A stretch of 37,205 bases of DNA from Kitasatospora sp. SUK 42 (lineage in GTDB: Bacteria > Actinomycetota > Actinomycetes > Streptomycetales > Streptomycetaceae), in assembly GCF_015776785.2 (NCBI RefSeq), contig NZ_LFMD02000003.1, forward strand, positions 1,297,115 through 1,334,319, written 5' to 3'. Both the position numbers and the translations under genes were made by a program. Positions 33,583-37,205 of this stretch are shown here, piece by piece (the stretch's first letter is position 1; each line of letters starts with the position of its first letter). Under the pieces are notes generated by a model that made no database searches, was not told the DNA's origin, and was given only the letters and a program-made list of their open reading frames with translations.

Positions 33583-34854
33583 ATGAACACGTGGCAGCAG
33601 GGCCGCCAGGGCGGCGGCGGGAACCCGTACGGAGGCAACGGCGGCGGTGGGCCGGCGGCCGAACCGCCGCTGCCCGCCGGGCTGAGTCCGCGCGGTCCCG
33701 GCGCCCCGGCGCCGCGGCGGCCCGAGCCGCCCCGGTACGGCAGCGTCCCGGCGCAGGGGACGCCCGGCGGTCCGAGCCGGCCCGGTGGCCCGGGCGGACC
33801 GGGTCGACCCGGCGGCCCGAGCGGCTCCGGCGGCGCGCGTCCCGCCGGCCCGCCCGCCGGGAAGCGCTGGCCGCGGAAGCGGATCGTCAAGTGGTCGGTC
33901 TTCGGCGTGCTGATAGCCGTCATGGTGACCGCCGTCTCCACCTGGTTCTGGGCGGACTCCAAGCTCGACCACGAGAACGTGCTGGCCGACTACCCCGGCC
34001 GTCCGGCGGCCGGCAAGGGCACCAACTGGCTGATCGTCGGCTCCGACAGCCGCCAGGGCCTCACCGACTCCCAGCAGGACGACCTGCACACGGGGCACGA
34101 CACCGAGGGCAAGCGCAGCGACTCGATGATGATCCTGCACATCGGGGACGGCGGGAACACCCTGATGAGCATCCCGCGCGACTCCTGGGTGCCGATCCCC
34201 GAGCACCCGGGCGGCAACGGGAAGACCGTCAAGGCCACCACCGCGAAGATCAACTCGGCCTTCGGCAACGGCGGCGGGCGCCTGCTGGTCCAGACCGTCG
34301 AGCAGAACACCGGCATCCACATCGACCACTACGCCGAGATCGGCTTCGCCGGCTTCGTCGGCGTCGTCGACTCGATCGGCGGCGTGGAGATGAACATCGA
34401 GCAGGACGTCAAGGACAAGGACTCCGGCCTCGACCTCAAGGCGGGCGACCAGACCCTCACCGGCAAGCAGGCGCTGGCCTTCGTCCGCCAGCGCCACCAG
34501 ATGGCCGACCAGGACCTCGGCCGGATGCGCAACCAGCAGAAGTTCCTCGGCGCCCTCGCCCACCAGGCCGCCTCCCCCGGCACCCTGCTCAACCCGTTCA
34601 CCTTCTACCCGCTGGTCGACTCGGCGCTCGGCACCCTGATCGTCGACGACGACTGCGGGCTGACCGACCTGGGCTCGCTGTTCCTCGCCATGAAGGACGT
34701 CAACGGCGGCAGCGGCAAGACCCTGACCGTCCCCATCGGCAACCCGGACTACCGGACCAAGACCGGGGAGTCGGCCGTGCTGTGGGACGCCGCCAAGTCC
34801 AAGCAGGTCTTCGACGCCTTCAAGAACGACACCGCGGTGCCGGACATCAAGTAA
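33583..34854 (+). CDS. LCP family glycopolymer ligase 3
   Basis: The 423-residue protein has a long disordered Gly/Pro/Arg-rich N-terminus (about 1-90), a membrane anchor (about 103-125, WSVFGVLIAVMVTAVSTWFW), and an LCP domain (about 140-345): NWLIVGSDSRQG, KRSDSMMILHI, the Arg-containing SIPRDSWVPIP, KINSAFGNGGGRLLVQTVE, IDHYAEIGFAGFVGVVDSIG and ALAFVRQRH. No LytR_C domain follows; the C-terminus is short. The ATG at 33583 is chosen as the start of the Gly-rich leader, but a GTG at 33553 with GGGGAG close by is equally defensible. It is divergent from the leader peptide/reductase unit and 40 bp before the acyltransferase gene. Confidence 0.92.
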   Translation: MNTWQQGRQGGGGNPYGGNGGGGPAAEPPLPAGLSPRGPGAPAPRRPEPPRYGSVPAQGTPGGPSRPGGPGGPGRPGGPSGSGGARPAGPPAGKRWPRKRIVKWSVFGVLIAVMVTAVSTWFWADSKLDHENVLADYPGRPAAGKGTNWLIVGSDSRQGLTDSQQDDLHTGHDTEGKRSDSMMILHIGDGGNTLMSIPRDSWVPIPEHPGGNGKTVKATTAKINSAFGNGGGRLLVQTVEQNTGIHIDHYAEIGFAGFVGVVDSIGGVEMNIEQDVKDKDSGLDLKAGDQTLTGKQALAFVRQRHQMADQDLGRMRNQQKFLGALAHQAASPGTLLNPFTFYPLVDSALGTLIVDDDCGLTDLGSLFLAMKDVNGGSGKTLTVPIGNPDYRTKTGESAVLWDAAKSKQVFDAFKNDTAVPDIK

Positions 34855-34893
34855 CCCGCCGACTTCGGGTCACCGTGCCGTCACAATGAGTGG

Positions 34894-35346
34894 ATGTCCC
34901 TCGTCACCGCACTCGTCTACCGCCGACGCCACCGCCTCCTGGGCCGCCTGGTCCAGGAGGCGCTCGCGCTCTACGGGATGGAGGTGCCGGCCGCCTGCGA
35001 GATCGGGCCCGGCCTCACCGTGTTCCACCGCGGCTTCGGCACGGTGCTGCACCCGTACACCACGCTCGGCGCGAACGTGACCCTCTACAACGGCGTGACC
35101 ATCGGCCGGGCCGACCCCTGGGTGCCGCAGGAGGACAGCGCGATGCGGCGGGTGGTGGTCGAGGACGGCGCGGTGCTGTGCGCGGGCGCCAAGGTGGTGT
35201 GCAAGGACGGTGTGCTGACCGTCGGCGCGGGCACCATCGTGGGCGCCAACGCGGTGCTCACCCGCTCGACCGGGCCGGGCGAGATCTGGGCCGGGGTACC
35301 CGCGCGCAGGGTGGGGCTGCGGGAGGGTGCCTGGGCGCCGGCCTGA
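34894..35346 (+). CDS. hexapeptide-repeat acyltransferase, serine O-acetyltransferase-like
   Basis: The 150-residue protein has a short helical N-terminus and then left-handed beta-helix hexapeptide repeats: TTLGANVTLYNGVTIG, GAVLCAGAKVVC, VGAGTIVGANAVL, and IWAGVPARRVG at the end, which is the classic acyltransferase signature. The catalytic His is likely in FHRGFGTVLHP. It resembles short serine acetyltransferases (cysteine synthesis) but also wall-polymer O-acetyltransferases such as those beside glycan genes; the location next to an LCP ligase favours the second, the sulfur theme the first. The start ATG at 34894 follows a weak binding site. A strong hairpin separates it from the convergent cyclophilin. 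Confidence 0.85.
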   Translation: MSLVTALVYRRRHRLLGRLVQEALALYGMEVPAACEIGPGLTVFHRGFGTVLHPYTTLGANVTLYNGVTIGRADPWVPQEDSAMRRVVVEDGAVLCAGAKVVCKDGVLTVGAGTIVGANAVLTRSTGPGEIWAGVPARRVGLREGAWAPA

Positions 35347-35362
35347 GTCGGAGGCTGAGCAG

Positions 35363-35396
35363 GAGAACCCGGGCCCGAGAACCCGGGCCCGAGAAC
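35363..35396. repeat. tandem 14-bp direct repeat
   Basis: GAGAACCCGGGCCC occurs twice in perfect tandem (35363-35376, 35377-35390) followed by a partial third GAGAAC. It lies just past the acyltransferase stop and before the hairpin at 35398-35452; each copy contains CCCGGG and the pair could add a secondary stem. Confidence 0.85.
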
Positions 35397-35397
35397 G

Positions 35398-35452
35398 ACA
35401 CCGCCCCGGAGCGGGAGGCCGGCAGGTCCGACGTCCCGCTCCGGGGCGGTGT
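35398..35452. terminator. 19-bp hairpin between convergent genes
   Basis: Arms 35398-35416 and 35434-35452 pair perfectly over 19 bp (ACACCGCCCCGGAGCGGGA and its complement) with a 17-nt loop. It lies between the acyltransferase stop (35346) and the cyclophilin stop (35473), so it is likely a shared terminator. Confidence 0.9.
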
Positions 35453-35472
35453 GCGGTGGTCGACCGCGGTGA

Positions 35473-35970
35473 CTACTCGACCACGCCGGACTTGGCGATG
35501 GCGATCTTGGCCGAGGTGCGGCCGCTCGGCGACGAGCCGAGGCTCTCGACCTTCTTCACGACCTCCATGCCCTCGACGACCTCGCCGAAGACGACGTGCT
35601 TGCCGTCCAGCCAGTCGGTGATGATGGTGGTGATGAAGAACTGCGAGCCGTTGGTGTTGCGGCCGGCGTTGGCCATCGACAGCAGACCCGGGCGGTCGTG
35701 CTTGAGCTCGAAGTTCTCGTCCGCGAACTTCTCGCCGTAGATGCTCTTGCCACCGGTGCCGTTGTGGTTGGTGAAGTCACCACCCTGCAGCATGAAGGCG
35801 GGGATCACCCGGTGGAAGATCGAGCCCTCGTAGCCGTAGCCGTTCTGGCCGGTGGCCAGCTCACGGAAGTTGCGGGCGGTCTTCGGGACGACGTCGTCGA
35901 AGAGCTTGAAGACGATCCGGCCGGCCGGCTCGTCGTTGATGGTGATGTCGAAGAAAACATTGGAACTCAT
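35473..35970 (-). CDS. cyclophilin-type peptidyl-prolyl cis-trans isomerase
   Basis: The 165-residue protein is a single-domain cyclophilin without a signal peptide, so cytoplasmic. It catalyses proline isomerisation during protein folding. Signature segments: PKTARNFRELATG, the catalytic-Arg region FHRVIPAFMLQGGDFTNHNG (about residues 51-70), NTNGSQFFITT, and WLDGKHVVFGEVVEGMEVV. The active-site Arg, Phe, Gln and Trp/His positions look conserved. It is a normal length for the family. The ATG at 35970 gives the standard MSSNVFFDITIND. The gene is convergent with the acyltransferase across a strong hairpin and 146 bp from the methyltransferase. Confidence 0.96.
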   Translation of the reverse strand: MSSNVFFDITINDEPAGRIVFKLFDDVVPKTARNFRELATGQNGYGYEGSIFHRVIPAFMLQGGDFTNHNGTGGKSIYGEKFADENFELKHDRPGLLSMANAGRNTNGSQFFITTIITDWLDGKHVVFGEVVEGMEVVKKVESLGSSPSGRTSAKIAIAKSGVVE

Positions 35971-36116
35971 GCAGGGATCATGGCACGAGAGGCAGTCCGC
36001 CGCTCGCCACCCCCTGAGGACGCCAGGTGGCCCGGCGTGTTACCCGGCGTCGCCCCGGATCCGCCCGCGCGAGGCGCCGGACGGGGCGATCCCAGGCTCC
36101 AACCGCCCTGGACCCG

Positions 36117-36767
36117 CTAGACCGGCTTGCGGGCCAGCAGGTAGGCCTGCGGGACCTTCTCCTCGGGCCCCGGCTCGCGGACCGTGCGGCTGGTCACCGG
36201 CACACCGGCCTCGCGCGCCAGCTCCTCGACCCGCTCCGGTCGCAGACGGCGGAAGTCGAGCGACACCGGCTGGTCGAAGGGCCGCTCCAGCCGCAGCGGC
36301 ACGTCGCCGACCTGGAAGGCGAGCACCAGGTGGCCGCCCGGGGCGAGCACCCGGGCGAACTCGGCGAACACCTCCGGCAGTCGCTCCGCCGGGGTGTGGA
36401 TGATCGAGTACCAGGCCACCACACCGGTCAGCTCACCGTCCCGGAAGGGGAGGTCGAGGAGCGAACCGACGGTGAACGGCACCTCGGGGTGGGCCTCCCG
36501 GGCCAGCTCGATCATCCGCGGCGAGAGGTCGAGGCCCCGGACGTCCAGGCCGAGCCGGTGCAGATGGCCGGTCACCCGGCCCGGGCCGCAGCCGAGTTCG
36601 GCCACCTTGGCGTCCGTACGCTCGGCACGGACCAGTTCGGCGAAGAGCGCCAGCACCGCCCGGTCCATCGGCGTGGCGTCCAGCGCGTCCCGGAAGCGGT
36701 CGGTGTAGTCGGCGGCGATGGCGTCGTAGAACGCCCTGGTCTCGGTGAGGAAGTCCGGCTCCGTCAT
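36117..36767 (-). CDS. class I SAM-dependent methyltransferase
   Basis: The 216-residue protein has the Rossmann-type methyltransferase motifs: motif I VAELGCGPGRVTGHL (about 54-68), GLDLSPRMIELAREAHPEV (motif II region), SLLDLPFRDGELTGVVAWY and VLAPGGHLVLAFQVG. An N-terminal YDAIAADYTDRFRDALD is typical of Methyltransf_11/25 proteins. The substrate is not predictable; no neighbouring pathway gene gives it away. The start is ATG at 36767, with a stop 147 bp before the cyclophilin start. It uses S-adenosylmethionine, whose product is cleared by ahcY elsewhere in the window. Confidence 0.9.
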   Translation of the reverse strand: MTEPDFLTETRAFYDAIAADYTDRFRDALDATPMDRAVLALFAELVRAERTDAKVAELGCGPGRVTGHLHRLGLDVRGLDLSPRMIELAREAHPEVPFTVGSLLDLPFRDGELTGVVAWYSIIHTPAERLPEVFAEFARVLAPGGHLVLAFQVGDVPLRLERPFDQPVSLDFRRLRPERVEELAREAGVPVTSRTVREPGPEEKVPQAYLLARKPV

Positions 36768-36858
36768 GACCCGGCACCCTACCCGCCGTCGACGGCCCGC
36801 AGCATCAGCCTCGAACCAGCCTGAGGGGGGCGGAAGATGAGCATGATGCGGCAGGCGT

Positions 36859-36890
36859 GGCGGGCAGCCTGCGGAGTCCGGCTGCCCGCC
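36859..36890 (-). terminator. hairpin downstream of the acyl-CoA dehydrogenase
   Basis: Arms 36859-36869 (GGCGGGCAGCC) and 36880-36890 pair perfectly over 11 bp with a 10-nt loop. It starts about 36 bp past the dehydrogenase stop on the minus strand. Confidence 0.75.
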
Positions 36891-36925
36891 GTCGCGTGGA
36901 TTCCCGCGAGCCCGTCAGGCCGTGG

Positions 36926-37205
36926 TCACGGCAGGTTGCGGGCCATGACGATGCGCTGGACCTGGTTGGTGCCCTCGTAGATCTGCGTGATCTTCGCGTC
37001 CCGCATCATCCGCTCCACCGGATAGTCCCGCGTGTAGCCGTACCCACCCAGCAACTGCACCGCGTCCGTGGTCACCTCCATCGCCACGTCCGACGCGAAA
37101 CACTTCGCCGCCGCCCCGAAGAACGTCAGATCCGCATCCCCACGCTGCGACTTCGCCGCCGCCACATACGTCATCTGACGAGCGGCCTCCAGCTTCATCG
37201 CCATG
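36926..37205 (-). CDS. acyl-CoA dehydrogenase, C-terminal part (gene continues beyond window)
   Basis: The last 92 codons of an acyl-CoA dehydrogenase are visible, ending the FAD-dependent C-terminal helical domain: AKCFASDVAMEVTTDAVQLL, the flavin-binding GGYGYTRDYPVERMMRD, and AKITQIYEGTNQVQRIVMAR. The catalytic glutamate is probably in IYEGTNQVQR. These enzymes introduce a C2-C3 double bond into acyl-CoA during fatty-acid or branched-chain oxidation. The gene runs in from the right edge, so its start, full size and substrate class cannot be judged. It ends with a hairpin. The chain upstream of residue 1 of this fragment is simply off the window, not a truncation. Confidence 0.93.
   Translation of the reverse strand, partial: MAMKLEAARQMTYVAAAKSQRGDADLTFFGAAAKCFASDVAMEVTTDAVQLLGGYGYTRDYPVERMMRDAKITQIYEGTNQVQRIVMARNLP

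Noticed and set aside
35363..35452. Repeat plus hairpin considered as part of a CRISPR or attachment site.
   Set aside because: Only two copies plus a partial one, no spacers, and the hairpin is explained as a terminator between convergent genes.

Overview
The window is high-GC DNA (well above 65 % by eye) with streptomycete gene content: a WhiB sporulation regulator, F420-cofactor genes, LytR-CpsA-Psr (LCP) proteins, a SpoIIM-family protein and frequent GTG/TTG starts. It most likely comes from Streptomyces or Kitasatospora; 75 nt of 16S rRNA cannot separate them. The backbone order (ahcY, CDF transporter, SIS protein, Trm112, manB, DUF3499, Zincin-like, DUF5719, large glycosyltransferase, whiB, fbiA-fbiB, LCP, TIGR03089) matches, as far as I remember, the S. 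coelicolor region around SCO3021-SCO3046, and parts of it match the M. tuberculosis Rv3248c-Rv3268 region.

Layout. 1-647: the 5' end of a leftward rRNA operon with its leader and two sigma70-like promoters. 648-3579: a SpoIIM-family protein, an RDD membrane protein and an unknown protein. 3704-6518: ahcY with a perfect 20-bp terminator hairpin, and a CDF metal transporter. 6647-10739: a sugar-phosphate block (SIS isomerase-like, Trm112-like, ManB, DUF3499) and a Zincin-fold protein lacking part of its metal site. 10776-16373: a 1282-aa fused glycosyltransferase/polytopic membrane protein with a Tyr/Gln-rich tail, followed 6 bp later by a secreted DUF5719 partner. 16513-17496: whiB with a terminator and a long regulatory region holding BldD-like inverted repeats. 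17497-20457: a cysteine dioxygenase, then fbiA-fbiB with a 4-nt overlap.

20461-21182: a PIN toxin/Phd-type antitoxin pair with a palindrome beside its start. 21183-24418: an AlkA-like DNA glycosylase, a PGRP-type amidase and a TIGR03089 protein. 24455-27519: two LCP ligases, the second behind a sigma-E-like promoter. 27594-28634: a family 2 glycosyltransferase. 29032-32404: a MacB-type ABC exporter. 32626-33406: an FMN reductase behind a 26-codon sulfur-type leader peptide that is easy to miss. 33583-35346: a third LCP protein and a hexapeptide acyltransferase. 35473-37205: a cyclophilin, a methyltransferase and the 3' end of an acyl-CoA dehydrogenase.

The main themes are cell-envelope glycan assembly (ManB, SIS protein, two glycosyltransferases, three LCP ligases, amidase), development (whiB, SpoIIM family) and sulfur/one-carbon metabolism (ahcY, cysteine dioxygenase, leader-controlled reductase, acyltransferase). 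The best candidates for something under-described are the leader peptide/attenuator, the prion-like tail on the large glycosyltransferase with its DUF5719 partner, and the degenerate zincin. Functions are family-level inferences from motifs; no database searches were run.
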